Shown in pieces: positions 32,347 to 43,985 of a stretch of DNA of 64,000 nucleotides. Source of the stretch: Alentia gelatinosa (taxonomy: Eukaryota; Annelida; Polychaeta; Phyllodocida; Polynoidae); contig OX465584.1 of assembly GCA_950022655.1 (NCBI GenBank), positions 65,492,937-65,556,936 of the forward strand, written 5' to 3'. Positions within the stretch are counted from its first letter, which is position 1; the number at the start of each line of letters is the position of its first letter. The notes under the pieces were generated by a model. The model was given only the letters and a program-made list of their open reading frames with translations, was not told the DNA's origin and searched no databases. Made by a program: the position numbers and the translations under genes.

Positions 32347-32590
32347 TTTAGATATAACATCTACTGATACCTTTACACATCTACAAAATATCATTAACAT
32401 ACATATACTGACAACTTTACATATCTACCAAATACCAATAAGATACAACGTCTACAGACAACTTTACACATGTACCAAATATCACTAAAATACATCATCT
32501 ACCAATACCTTTACACATCTATCAAATATCACTAAAAAATCAAAATCTACTGACAGCTTTACACATTTACCAAAGTTTGAAAAAATACAC
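32347..32590 (+). repeat. Diverged tail of the 47-bp array
   Basis: About five units with clear divergence and length changes, the decayed edge expected of a minisatellite. Confidence 0.85.
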
Positions 32591-32930
32591 CAGCTACTGA
32601 CAACTGTACATATCTGCCAAATATCACTATGTATTGCTATGCATGTTGCTATGCAACACTGGCATGGCGACATCATAGCCGCATCGATGTAGTATGTTTA
32701 CATTTTACAGGCTTCAAAATCCTACTATTTAAAATCTTTTACATTAATTTCCAGCATGAAATACCTCCATACTTAGTTGTTACATACAACGAGGAGTAGT
32801 TGATTGTTCAACAAAGCGATCTGAACTCACCTCCATCGCCATAATCCAGTCACCTCACCCCAAGTAAAAGTATGTAAACATAGTGTTATCACTCACAGGT
32901 ATATAGGAATAGAGTATCATCAATTATCTT
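32591..32930. other. No gene recognised; RFX-like palindrome and an E-type end
   Basis: GTTGCTATGCAAC (about 32645-32657) resembles an RFX X-box. GGTATATAGGAATA (about 32898) is the module-1 right end word of family E, without a matching left end. Confidence 0.35.
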
Positions 32931-32933
32931 ACC

Positions 32934-33274
32934 CCTGGTGCAAGGTTAGCCATGGGAATAATATTAGAAAAAAATACTCAACGATCACCCCCGTAAAGTG
33001 ATAATACTACACCACGGTCGTGGCACAGTGAATTTGAGATGACGTCATATAAATTTGCCAAGTCTATTCTAATTATTTTGAAATTTTGATGATATCTAAT
33101 GTCATAAAAAGGGGTGAGATAAATCCAGAACCGCGTGCACTCAAATCGTAAAATGCACAAAACTCCACTCGTTTGAATGGGCCATAATCGTCACTCGGCT
33201 TCGCTTCGATGACTATTGCGGCCCATCCAAACTCGTGGAGTATTGTGTATTTATACGATTCTCGATGCAGTTCT
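32934..33274 (+). mobile_element. Family A bipartite foldback element A8 (diverged)
   Basis: TTATCTTACCCC (32934) and inverse GGGGTGAGATAA (33111-33122). Palindrome 33125-33274 with arms of about 70 bp; apex CGTCACTCGGCTTCGCTTCG (33189 on). It sits directly left of E3. Confidence 0.78.
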
Positions 33275-33277
33275 ATA

Positions 33278-33602
33278 TATTCCTATATACCCATTATTGA
33301 ACTAGATAGAGTTACATACCGGTGCTGGGGGGTGCATTAAAAATAAGTTATGTGTCAAGGTTGACGTTTTCGTCCCGCTCTCATGTTTTTGTCCCGCTCT
33401 GACGTTTTTGTTCCGCTCTGATCACGTGATAAAATACAGCAGCGGGACGAAACAATAGCTGTTGTGGTTACTCAATAAGGGTGGTCACTTGCTTCGGAAG
33501 TGTTTCACGTAAAGAATTAAGCATTTTTATCAATATTTGAAGGTATATAGGAATAGGGAAACCAAGTACCGGTAAGCATGATCACCGGAACATAGTTTCC
33601 CT
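33278..33602 (+). mobile_element. Family E bipartite foldback element E3
   Basis: Left TATTCCTATATACCC (33278), inverse GGTATATAGGAATA (33541-33554), then a hairpin GGGAAACCAAGTACCGGT / ACCGGAACATAGTTTCCC (33555-33602). The interior has three short CCCGCTCTGACGTTTTTG-type direct repeats. Confidence 0.7.
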
Positions 33603-33734
33603 CTAATAATCCCATTCCTTCCCTCCTGAAACAAGATACAGAACACCAACACATTAACACACAGAGCTGAACCCACCTCCCTCCCCACACCCTATGAGCC
33701 TCTAGCAGTGTGCGCACTCAGTGACCTCTGAGCC

Positions 33735-33850
33735 CGCCTTCTGATCTCACCTGCGCGTGCGCGGCTTTTCACAGACCTACTTCCGGTGAGCGATAATATG
33801 GAGATCTTAGAGAGCAGGCGCAGTGCGTGTATGGTGAAAGGGAAGAGCTG
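33735..33850. promoter_or_regulatory. NRF1/ETS promoter-like cluster
   Basis: TGCGCGTGCGCGG (about 33753) and ACTTCCGGTGAGC (about 33779), plus CAGGCGCAGTGCG (about 33816), in a GC-rich stretch. No start codon or exon is convincingly visible downstream. Confidence 0.4.
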
Positions 33851-34064
33851 AGATCAGGGAATCTGCCCTGAGATTGAGAGATGTACCTGACATGGAAGTG
33901 CAGCCATGATCTTCACAGAACAGCTCTGATATCTCCTACCTGTCACCTACCTGTCTCCAAGCAGATCATTGGTCCATTTTGGAAGCTGAGTTTTTTTTTC
34001 TTTTTAAAAAGATATATTTTAGACTATTGCCATTCACTCTAACATGGATGTTTTATAATGGTAT

Positions 34065-34367
34065 ATTACTAGATACATAAAGCCGAACATGTATAAAAGG
34101 GGTATAGTATAAATAATGTTTGCGCCTGCTCTGATAGTGGGCCGGAGTGAATTGCAGTGACTTTTGAAAAGTTAATAAAACGGCATTTTAAACGATTAGG
34201 AGGTGTATAGTAATAAAAAAACGTAGTGACTGAGCCCGAACAGGTGGCTGTTCTCAGTCATTTGACGCAAAAATATGTCCCGCTGCCTGTGGCGTCAGGA
34301 TATAATTTTGCATCAATTGACCTCAAACGGCCACCCGTTATAGATCAGTAACCACATTTTTCCTTAG
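34065..34367 (+). mobile_element. Family N bipartite foldback element N1
   Basis: Module 1 is bounded by TATTACTAGATAC (about 34065) and GTGTATAGTAATA (about 34203). The palindrome (about 34215-34367) has arms of about 70 bp with moderate divergence from AAAACGTAGTGACTGAGCCC inward to CCCGCTGCC. Confidence 0.65.
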
Positions 34368-34375
34368 TACGACTA

Positions 34376-35060
34376 TTTACATGATACTTATAATTTATCT
34401 CTCATACCAAATCTGTTCCTGCTTCTTTTCATCCATATTGGTCCACTTGTAAAGTCCTGGGCCCTGTTTTTCAGTCACGACATAATCGGCCAACGATATG
34501 CTGAGACATCTCTGTGATTGGAAGACAATTTGCAAGACACAAAATGGCGGCTGTGCTATAGACATGGTCTCAGTGCAGCGCGCTCAATCGCCGCTAAAAG
34601 TGTCTCAAGTATAGAACTGTCTCCGGTTCTATCAAACCTCACTGTGTTTATATAGAGGATTTCCCGTACTTTCCATACAAATCTAGGATTGAAATTTTAA
34701 CACGAGTAAAAAACAAGGCCCTGGTCTATACATCCCTATTGTGACCTCTTATATTGGTTTCTATGCAAAGAGATTAAATTCATCTAAATTGCCCATATTC
34801 ATTAGTACCAAAGAAGCATTAAGAAAGTCACCATTTTGTAGCAGCTCCTCCCTGTCTTGATGTTGACCGTATGGCAACCCTGTAGTGAATGGCATGTTTA
34901 CCCCCATTATTGCTCACTCTAGTTCCTGGTCTGGCCACATGGGGGCAGGGTGCTTCAACATGACACTGACACCTGAGTTGTTAAGGACATGAGTAGCCCT
35001 CCTGGCATGTGCCACAGACCGGAATGAGACTGTTCAATCGTCATTCCCAATCCCAGCACA
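34376..35060. other. No gene recognised
   Basis: Unique-looking sequence with no supported frame. Confidence 0.5.
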
Positions 35061-35062
35061 GA

Positions 35063-36159
35063 CACTGCACGAAAACCACCAGTTTATTCCTATATATGCC
35101 ATCGCGGAAGTATATGTATCGGCTGTATATTGACTTTTTTTCATATATATATATGCCCATATTTCACGCCAGCGTATAAGGCGTATAAAATACCGTTTCC
35201 ATTTAAATATGGATGCGATTTGGCTGTATTTCACACCTGGCGTATATGAGAGGAATTAACCTCTGCGCAATATATATATGCCAGGCGTATATGTGTACAA
35301 GTAGAATTTAAAAAAGGTTCCCCCCACCCTTTTTCTCTGGTGTAGGGAGAGCTGGCAAGCGAGTGGGTATTGGTAGAAGTTGTACCAACACTGACCCTCT
35401 GTCTCCCGCCTAACCTCTGCCTTCAGTTACAGCTACATCTACTAAGCTACAGATAAGCATTCACACCATGGCCGAACCCGGCTGGGTACCGGTTCGGGAG
35501 GTGTCGCATTAGGCGGGAGGTGGCGGGTCAAGTGGGAGGTGTCGGGTCAGGCGGGAGGTGTCGGGTCAGGCGGGAGGTGTCGGGTCAGGCGGGAGGTGTC
35601 GGGTCAGGCGGGAGGTGGCGGGTCAGGTGGGAGGTGGCGGGTCAGGTGGGACTGGACTAAAGTCAGCAGCTTCTGGCTGGGGTAATTTCAGGATTCAACT
35701 GTAAGTTCGAACAGGGCCATTAAATACTGGACCTGGACTGACGACACCTAGAAATGGTGTTTTAAAGTAAAATCTATTAGAAAAACTGTAAAAAACCAAC
35801 ATAATGCAGGGTTTATAATGTGTAATTAATCAATTTATACTCAGTCAGGTTTTATAATGGTTTTATAAAATAAATATAAGATTGTATTTTTCTTAAAATG
35901 CAGACTTAGATGGTTAATGGACAACGAAATATGCTACCAGTAGCGTCCCGAAGTGGCAGATATTGGAACTATTCGATAGTGGTGTAAATACAAGAGAATC
36001 AGGCGTATATGTGATGTATATTTGACCGCACCATGGATGCTTATATACCCCTACAGATGAGGCATATACCCATGGGGAATAGAACGCCCTTGTATATGCA
36101 AAAGCATACCTATATACGCCGGGCGCATATATATGTAAAATGGTGGTTCTCGTGCAGCG
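35063..36159. mobile_element. Family M: large element or two partial copies
   Basis: CACTGCACGAAAACCACCA at 35063 and TGGTGGTTCTCGTGCAGCG at about 36141-36159 form inverted ends. Near each end are GCGTATATG-type words (CCAGGCGTATATGTG, TATACGCCGGGC). About 1.1 kb with no RT or transposase frame. It could be one element containing a 19-bp array, or two truncated copies. Confidence 0.5.
35498..35650 (+). repeat. 19-bp tandem repeat, about 8 units
   Basis: Units of GGTCAGGCGGGAGGTGTCG with a GTGGCGGGTCAGGTGGGAG variant at the right edge. Confidence 0.9.
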
Positions 36160-36390
36160 AGAGTTTACAAGCTTACCCTGTTCCAAGATGCCATCTGCTG
36201 ATTGTATACAAGCTGGATTAACCTGTCATTAAAGCTGTTAGGCATTTAAGTTCTTGACTCTTAGTAGTACATAGTTCACTTATGTTGGAGTTCTTACTCC
36301 CTTATTCTTAAGGTCTACACCTAGCTAGTCTAAGCCTCTAGGCTTTACACACTGTTTACCTTATCACATCATCCTTTTGGACATCCTACC
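36160..36390. other. No gene recognised
   Basis: Short AT-rich interval between element M and the SINE, without features. Confidence 0.4.
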
Positions 36391-36625
36391 TTATTTTTGT
36401 TTCTTTTTTTTTCAATTTAAAATTTGAAATCACTGAATTTGGGTAGACAACCATTCCTCCACTCGGGCCCTAGCCCCCTACGCCTCATTCTAATGACGGG
36501 TGTTAAGCCGAATGGGCAGTGGGTACCATTTTGTGCAAGTCTTTGGTATGACCCGGCCGGGGTTCGAACCCCTGATTTCCGATGCTTGAGGCGAACATCC
36601 CTACCACTTAGCCACTGAGATTGAT
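36391..36625 (-). mobile_element. tRNA-derived SINE
   Basis: On the minus strand the head holds a Pol III A box (TGGCTAAGTGG, 36604-36614) and B box (GGTTCGAACCC, about 36561-36571) spaced as in a tRNA. It is followed by a central region of about 140 bp and an A-rich tail (36391-36412 as T/A on the plus strand). No CCA-ready acceptor stem or proper anticodon arm, so it is not a functional tRNA. Minus-strand frames of about 77 codons over it are not genes. Confidence 0.8.
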
Positions 36626-38700
36626 ATTTTTTTAGCTTGTTGATCAGCATTTAGGAACCTCCAGGAGAGTGGTTGAGTTTCTGCATGGTCTGTCAAGATG
36701 GCTCATTTAGGTTGAGGTGAAGCGGGGCAGGGTCTGTGCTCAGGGTCTATTGAGATTGTAAACTCCACCCACCACCTGGAGTTCATTTCGACTTTGGGGA
36801 AAAAAGGTTAGCACCCAAGTGACATAGTTTGGCCACCAACCCCTATCTACTATATACGGCATATAGCCTATGATCCACGGGGGCCGCCATGGCGCCCCCC
36901 GAGTAGGTGTTCTTCACTATTGGAGGTGAAAAACTAGGTGTTCTTCACTAAAGGAGGTGGAAAAGAAGTGAGTGATAATTGGGAAATGTCACTACTTTAG
37001 CCTTGCTCACATATTTATATAAAGTGTTCCATGTGAAAAACATCATGTCTTGGGTTTAATCATTATGTCATCCTGCTTTGGGATGGGTGTAGAGAGTCAA
37101 GGGAACCATAGTAAAATATTGAAAGGCAGTTGAATTTTGTAAGAACAAAGAGCCAGAATACAGGTTTGTCCCCCGACCACCTGGTGACTTCTTCGTGAAC
37201 TAACAATGGCTCTGTCCCCTATAGGGGTTGGTCGGGATGAATCCCACACGGGATCACTCGGGTGCACCTCAAATCAAATCCTTTTGTTCTATGTAGGCTC
37301 TAAAAGCAGAAATAATTAATAGGTCATATTCATAGCTTTGTACAACGTACTTGTCCAAAAATTATGTTCTTGTCTTGTAGTAAATACTTATTATTTAGTG
37401 GCTAATAATGTAATAGCATGTGAGCAGAGGTTGGAGGTAAACTTTAGGGTAGAAATTCTGTATAAGGAAGTAAGACATAGAGCAGATCGTCTGTATAAGG
37501 AAGGGAATGATCATGTGAGTTGCTGACGTAGCAGCAGAGGGGTGTACCTCTGCGGTTCCTGCTGTGAGCAGCAGCGAGTATGAGGTAAAGATCTAGTAGA
37601 GAACTAGAGAGAAAAGCCGCTCCTCACTGGAGGACGAGCTTATTCTAGGCGCCATAGGCTTCACTCTACATGGAGTGGAGTCGCCTACTGGTGAAGGTTA
37701 TTTCTTTGAACTTTCCTACTCTGTGAGTAACTTACATAACGACATGTGAGAAACTATCTTTCACTGATAGAGAACACAAAGAGGATATTCCGGACTTGTG
37801 TAAGAGGTCCCTGGTCCATATACTGGTTCAAGGCGGACGCTTATTAAACCCAACCAGAGCTAACTTTGTCTAGCTCTGGTTGCCAGTGTACCAGATGACA
37901 ATACGTTCCTGTCAAATAAATAAGTGAAGCAAAGGTTTTAAAGAAGATATCAAATATGACAACAAATAGATTTCAATTTATACCTTTAGAAGAAACTTTC
38001 TTTAATGATATATAATTCAAAGATAATTCATTACATTGGTTTCTGTATAACGAGACACTCTGGCAAGGGCAGCAGCAGTAACCTCACAGCTCTTAACCTA
38101 CTGCATGCGAATGTTCAATTACGAGCCTGGGCCACGTTGAAAAAAAAAGATGAACTATAAAAAAGTATCTTACAAGTCTCTTTGGTGCCAAACCATAGCA
38201 TAAAACCTATGTTGTAGGCGAACGACCCTTTGACGAGACGATAGAATGAAAGGTTGTACGTGGTGTAGCATAAGATGTTAATTTTGAAAATGTTGTCCAT
38301 TTATTGTCCCGAAAGACACCTCAAGAGGTGTTGTAGCCGGTGTCAAACTCGTTTTTCATGCACTAAATCTCATTCAAATTGAAATATAGTATGAAGAGAG
38401 AAATACATATTTGTGTAATATGTGTGTACTATACACCTATGCCTACAATTACTCCAAATACCAACCTCTGCTATGCAAGTGGTAGTTGAGGTGTACCACC
38501 ATACTGTGCTGGTATGGCGCCCTACCACCACACTTTGAATACTCAATCTGATTGGTTAATAAAATCAACCGACCTATTTATGACGCGATGCCGCGATGCC
38601 ATGCGTAAACGGTTGTTACAAAATGTAAACAAAGACGATCGCAAGCAATAATGATCAAATAAGATTAGCATAGCGATTTGCAACAATCTAACAACAATTA
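36626..38700. other. No gene recognised; minor repeats
   Basis: TAGGTGTTCTTCACTA occurs twice (about 36904 and 36935). A hairpin CCAGAGCTA/TAGCTCTGG (about 37855-37881) is shared in diverged form with 54150-54177, hinting at a dispersed repeat covering about 37800-37900. A GCAGAGG/CCTCTGC hairpin lies near 37533. No supported coding frame. Confidence 0.4.
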
Positions 38701-38706
38701 TAGGAA

Positions 38707-41421
38707 GTGCTAAGTTATATTACAACACATTGCAAAGCGAGTATGTGTATGTTTCAAATCCCAAACTATTCTCTCGCCAGAAACGATAGGCAATGGCTTA
38801 ACGAGAAAGGGGAGGTGAAGGTAGGGGGCGGTGTAGGGGCTTATATCAGAGACGACATCGACTTTGAAATCCTTCACAATTTGAATGTGAGTAACAGCAA
38901 CCTAGAAAATCTATGGCTATTAACTAAACCCCCTCATCAAAAGAAACAGCTCGTATGTGTGATCTATCGGCCGAATCATGGCAACGTGGGTACCTTTGTT
39001 GATACATTGTTAGAACAGATAAACGAAGTAGAACGTAAGTATAATGCTGAAATAACCTTGATAGGAGACTTCAACATTAATTATTCTGACAACAACAACC
39101 TTGATAAACAACTACTAAGGAATATAGAAACAGAAGCAAACTTAATCCAACATATTAAAACCCCAACTAGATTTGCCAACACAATCGATCTAATATTTAC
39201 TAACATGCAACATATAAAGGAAGCTAAGGTTATAAATTACAATATTAGTGACCATAGTAGTATCTGCATTACCAAAAAGAAAGACAAGTGCAAATATGAA
39301 CAAAAACAATTCTTTGGGCGCTCCTACAAAAATTATTCTAAAGACATAATGCAAACCAACCTCAGGGAGATAGACTGGACAAATTTCCAAATTCACACAG
39401 ATCCAAATATAGCATGGAAAGATATGTTGTTCCAGATTGAGAGATGTCTTGATATACAATGCAAAATGAAGATGCACCAAATCAAATACATAGAGGAGCC
39501 ATGGCTCACTAATGACATCATAGGTCAAATACTTGAAAAAGATAACGCCTGGAAGCAGGCAACCCGATCAAACTTAGAGGCAGACTGGAGTAATGCTAAA
39601 CGATTAAGAAATCAGGTAAAAAGCGCTATACTAAGGGCCAAACAGAATTATATACAGGAACAACAGCACTTGGACACAAACAAATTCTGGTCAAAAATAA
39701 ACAAACTCCTTCCAAACAGCTCAAACAAGTCCACCTTTAAACTAAAGGATCTGGCAACTAACATAGACATCGATGACAACCTAGTTGCTGATCACATAAA
39801 TAACTATTTTACGGACATTGGTGCCAACCTTGCTGATAAATTTGCGGGAAATTGGAATCCAGTTGATGCCCACCCCGACATAGTTATGGATAATGTAATC
39901 ATTTATGAAGATGAGGTGTCGGACATGGTCAATACTATTGCCATTGGCAAATCATCTGCAGTTGATGGAGTATCATCACGTATATTCAAGGATAGTTTTG
40001 AAATACTGATACCCCAGTTGACTTTTCTCTTTAACCTGATACTAACCACATCAACATACCCCGATGACTGGAAAAAGGCGAAAGTTACCCCGATTCCCAA
40101 ACCAGGGTTCAAGCACGAAGTAAACAACCTACGCCCCATCTCATTGCTATCTCTCCCAGGGAAGCTATTCGAAAAAATCATCCATAAACACATATCAAAT
40201 CACCTTAATAGTCACAACCTGCTGAGCGCTAACCAAGGGGGTTTCAGGAAAAACTTTTCAACATCCCAGACAATTGCTGACTATACTGATGACATATTGA
40301 TAGGAATAGACCAAAAGGAAATTACAATAGCTGCTTACCTAGACTTTACAAAAGCTTTCGACACTGTTCACCACAAGATATTAATTCAAAGATTAACTAA
40401 CATCGGAATAAACACGCAAATAATAAACTGGACTAAAAATTACTTAACCAATAGATACCAGAGCACAGTAGCAAACAGTAAACTATCCGCTCCCAGACGC
40501 ATCTCATATGGGGTCCCGCAGGGATCGACACTTGGCCCGCTTTTCTTTATAATATTTATCAACTCCCTTGAAACCGCCCTTGAACACTGCAAGATAAGAA
40601 TGTACGCAGATGATGCAGTCTTATATATCACAGGCGAAAATCACGCAGACCTCGTCAAACTGCTACAAAACGACCTGTCGAGAGTCTATAACTGGTGTAA
40701 TCAAAATAAACTTACGATCAACCTGAAGAAGACTAAGGTACAAACATTTGGTTCTAAAACCATCCTTACCCGCACGCCCGACACCAAGCTAACACTTGGT
40801 AATGTAGACTTAGACGAAGTCCACAGCTTCAAATATCTAGGTGTCACTCTGGATAGCTCGTTAAATTACTCACAATACATCAAGGATATAATCAAAAAGG
40901 TTGCACACAAAAACTACATGCTCTCGTTCATCCGTAAATATCTAACACAACAGCAAGCCATCATGATATATAAAACTAAAACTCTACCGTACTTAGACTA
41001 CGGAGGAGTACTAATACATGACACTCACAGCACTCTCCTTACCCAACTGCAAAGATGTCAGAATAAAGCACTCAGAATTTGTTATAACTCTAAAAACCGC
41101 ATACCCACCAATATCCTCCACAAATCGTTTAAGTTGAACTACCTAAATGATCGCAGAATTATCCAACTACAAAAACTAGCCTACAAACGTAGCAAAATCC
41201 ATAGAAACTTATTAGAACAAACTCGAGAAACACGTCTCCACGATGGTCCGGTTATGAAAATAAAACGTCATATACGCACAAGCAAGTATAAAGAATCAGT
41301 TATGTACAAAGTAGCCAGTCACTGGAATAAACTGAGTCCCACATTGAGGCTTACCCCCACGGAGAATGACTTCAATACTGCTATCAAACAGTTACAACGC
41401 AGGAAAATCCAACATTACTAA
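38707..41421 (+). CDS. LINE ORF2 (5'-truncated): partial endonuclease plus reverse transcriptase
   Basis: 904 codons open to the stop. The first 16 or so residues are probably flanking sequence. Homology to the ORF2 at 4614 begins at QIPNYSLARND, so the endonuclease's first metal-binding block and the TESW block are absent. LIGDFNINYSD and ISDHSSICI remain. The RT is complete by eye: RPISLLSLPGK, GGFRKNFST, FTKAFDTVHH, GVPQGSTLGP, MYADDAVLY (YADD at about 633-636) and FKYLGVTLDSS. C terminus normal (ASHWNKLSPTLR). It differs clearly from the other LINE in this window, so it belongs to a related but separate family. Unlikely to be autonomous because the endonuclease is broken; the intact RT frame suggests a recent insertion. 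Confidence 0.9.
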   Translation: MLSYITTHCKASMCMFQIPNYSLARNDRQWLNEKGEVKVGGGVGAYIRDDIDFEILHNLNVSNSNLENLWLLTKPPHQKKQLVCVIYRPNHGNVGTFVDTLLEQINEVERKYNAEITLIGDFNINYSDNNNLDKQLLRNIETEANLIQHIKTPTRFANTIDLIFTNMQHIKEAKVINYNISDHSSICITKKKDKCKYEQKQFFGRSYKNYSKDIMQTNLREIDWTNFQIHTDPNIAWKDMLFQIERCLDIQCKMKMHQIKYIEEPWLTNDIIGQILEKDNAWKQATRSNLEADWSNAKRLRNQVKSAILRAKQNYIQEQQHLDTNKFWSKINKLLPNSSNKSTFKLKDLATNIDIDDNLVADHINNYFTDIGANLADKFAGNWNPVDAHPDIVMDNVIIYEDEVSDMVNTIAIGKSSAVDGVSSRIFKDSFEILIPQLTFLFNLILTTSTYPDDWKKAKVTPIPKPGFKHEVNNLRPISLLSLPGKLFEKIIHKHISNHLNSHNLLSANQGGFRKNFSTSQTIADYTDDILIGIDQKEITIAAYLDFTKAFDTVHHKILIQRLTNIGINTQIINWTKNYLTNRYQSTVANSKLSAPRRISYGVPQGSTLGPLFFIIFINSLETALEHCKIRMYADDAVLYITGENHADLVKLLQNDLSRVYNWCNQNKLTINLKKTKVQTFGSKTILTRTPDTKLTLGNVDLDEVHSFKYLGVTLDSSLNYSQYIKDIIKKVAHKNYMLSFIRKYLTQQQAIMIYKTKTLPYLDYGGVLIHDTHSTLLTQLQRCQNKALRICYNSKNRIPTNILHKSFKLNYLNDRRIIQLQKLAYKRSKIHRNLLEQTRETRLHDGPVMKIKRHIRTSKYKESVMYKVASHWNKLSPTLRLTPTENDFNTAIKQLQRRKIQHY

Positions 41422-41842
41422 CTAACACACTTGATCACTTTTTTACTGTTCTTATGTCTGAGCATAACCTTCCCCCACCCCTAAGCTATTCAACATTGTA
41501 TAGTTCAACCGCCGAAGTCCACAAATGTGTAATGCTACTACCAGGAAAGGTCTGGGGTGACCAATCTGGACCTATCTACTGTGTGTGAGTTACCTATGTT
41601 TTCTGACTTTTCTTTGGGCTTAAGCCTAGACATAATGTTTGTATTGAACTTGACATGACTGTGACTTAATAACAACTTGGTATCCGCAATGCTCTGTGAG
41701 CTTACTCTGTAAGCAAATACGCGGTAAGTTATTCGTTCTGCTGGAGCCACCGGAAGATAGGACATTCATAGTCCTAGGTGTCCACTCCAGGGTAAATAAA
41801 AACCTAAAAAAAAAAAAAAATAAATAAATAAATAAATAAATA
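38750..41842 (+). mobile_element. 5'-truncated CR1/L2-type LINE with A-rich tail
   Basis: Runs from the truncation point near 38750 through ORF2, a 3' UTR of about 380 bp and an A-run passing into a TAAA microsatellite (about 41806-41842). No target duplication could be picked out with confidence. Confidence 0.8.
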
Positions 41843-42679
41843 ACAGAAATACAAAAATAAATCATAAATAATCAATATCCGGACAAAAAAATCATTTTCC
41901 AAGAGTTTGAATCTTATTTACGAAATCGCGGCTATTAATATTTTGATAAAGCCATTAATGAGGTCAAGCAGTCTCCCCCACATGAACTAGTTTCCCTAAA
42001 GTACCAAGTTTCACCATTTTATAAGAATCAACCCATTTGTGACAAACATTGTACCATTCGGACCAATCCAGAGGGACTGCACCACTCGGCCTGCTTTTCC
42101 CAGAAATACCACTGCATCGCGTGATGAGTATCAGCGTTTATATAGTAAATATACTGAACGATACTGCTGATGCCAACGACTAGTTTTATGCTACCCAAAA
42201 TAAAAAAGGTCGTATACAATGTCGTTCATTGTTCAATATGTCGTATCGTCCAGCCTCATAGACAACACAATTTGATTCAACGGCCCCCAGGAAGGTTACA
42301 AGAGGTTTATGTTCACCAATGAGAAACAGGTGAAAAGATATCGCATTTCAGATGGTAGTCTACAAAATAGCATGACTAGTGGAATACTAATGGTGATCCA
42401 TAACATTTAATGTATGTTGCCACACATGTATGATTATTATACACCTCTGAACGCCATAGTCATATGGCATCCGTTCATCGCTTAAGTGGCGTACTATATA
42501 TAATACTACCCTCCATACCACGTGACTTGTCATTTATGACGGAGTAAAACAAAATGGCGGACAATTCCTCAATTATAAGGCTGATATACATTGATAAGAA
42601 GACGGTGTGGCTGAATTGCATCTGTTAAATGTTTTTCAAACTTGATCAGTGCCCTCGCGCCCTAAATATATTGCCTATA
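41843..42679. other. No gene recognised
   Basis: AT-rich sequence without a supported frame or element ends. Confidence 0.5.
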
Positions 42680-43510
42680 GGTTAGAGTGGTCACATATAC
42701 ACTTCCAGCATGCTTCCAGAAACCGTCGCTTCACTATCCGAATGCTATTCACTGTGATACTACTAATGTACTGAGCGCTGTACTTTTTTCCATATATCCC
42801 AAAACCACACTCCACTACACTATACTACATTAGTATCATATGTGTTAAAACAAAATTATAATGTCTACTAGCCACCCTGACTTTATGAATGCTAGGTAGA
42901 TGGTAATACCCAAAAAGTACCCAACAGGATAATTGCTGGAAATTACCATGTAGGGATCCAATGGAAACCAGCCTCATGTAGTGGCTGATGGATGCCCGCT
43001 TTGTTGTTATCCATATTATACACCTGAAAATTTCTTCTACTTGACTTGGTAATCAATTGTAATGAGAGGACTCAATAAAGAAATGTTACAAAAAAATATA
43101 AAAAATCAAGTATCAAATGTTAATTGACAAATTTCTTTGTGCATTGTATATAGTATTATGTACCTTTTGTCTGTACTATGCGATGAACTGTAAGTGTTTA
43201 CTGAGTTATATAATTTCTATTTTTGTAACACCTTGTACCAAATGTTACCTTTTCTTTCTTCTAAAATACCCAAAACGAGATCGAAACTAAAATATGGCCC
43301 TGGAGCCTACCGAAAATAGGGTGATCTTGCACCCTAGTAGCTAACTCCAGAAAAAAAATCAACTAAAAAAAAAAAAAAAAAAAATACTGAGAAAGGAGCA
43401 GGATGCCAGTGTCTCGGGGTCTCTAGCCTGCCCAGCTGACCATGACTATGACCAAACACCTCAATACCAAAATACCTCATGTGCTTGATATGTTTAGATA
43501 TGCAGACTCT
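42680..43510 (+). mobile_element. Family G copy 3, split by a retroelement insertion
   Basis: The left part (CTTCCAGCATGCTTCCAGAA, then TATTCACTGTGATACT, to about 42757) and the right part (GAGAAAGGAGCAGGATGCCA, from about 43388) are contiguous in copy 1. The intervening block ends in poly(A). Confidence 0.65.
42757..43384 (+). mobile_element. Retroelement 3' end inserted in family G
   Basis: About 628 bp, ending in about 18 A residues and flanked by TACT on both sides in the split G copy. CTCAATAAAGAAA inside it (about 43070) resembles the fragment at 51300. Its left edge has a 15-bp inverted repeat (GATACTACTAATGTA and TACATTAGTATC). Confidence 0.55.
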
Positions 43511-43593
43511 GTACTGTGTGCAGGTCCAAATCTAGCAGCGAATTGTAATATTTAATGAAAGTGTGTAACGCAGAAGAAGTAGAGCAGTGTTCT

Positions 43594-43897
43594 TTATCCT
43601 ACCCCTAATATAAAATCCCCTAGGCTTAACATTGAGTTTCTGTATGCCATGCTGACTGGCATACAGAGTTTTATATGCCACTAGTGGCATACAGAATTTT
43701 TATTACATAATAATCCAAAATCGAGGAGACTGGGTAGGATAAAATTAAAACCTGATTCGTTTTAATCATGACCACCGCATGCCACTCCTGGAGTTTTGGC
43801 TCCGGACTTCACCCGGCTTCGCCTCATGAAGTCACTTTGCCAAACTCCAGTCATGGCATACGGTGGCCAAGATTAAAACTCATCCAGTTTTACGATA
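43594..43897 (+). mobile_element. Family A bipartite foldback element A3
   Basis: TTATCCTACCCC (43594), inverse GGGTAGGATAA (to 43742), palindrome 43745-43897 ending CCAGTTTTACGATA. Apex ACTTCACCCGGCTTCGCCTC (43806 on). The fullest A2/A3/A4 copy. Confidence 0.85.
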
Positions 43898-43985
43898 GTA
43901 TATGGAATGATTAGTCACATGATGCAAAATGAATTGCTGACTGACTATAACATTACTGGCTGCTAATGACATTTGATATTTTTTA

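Noticed and set aside
32645..32657. RFX X-box controlling a ciliary gene
   Set aside because: A single 13-bp match with no nearby gene is expected by chance at this window size.
36555..36622. Functional tRNA gene
   Set aside because: A and B boxes are present but the cloverleaf arms do not close properly and a SINE body with A-rich tail follows.
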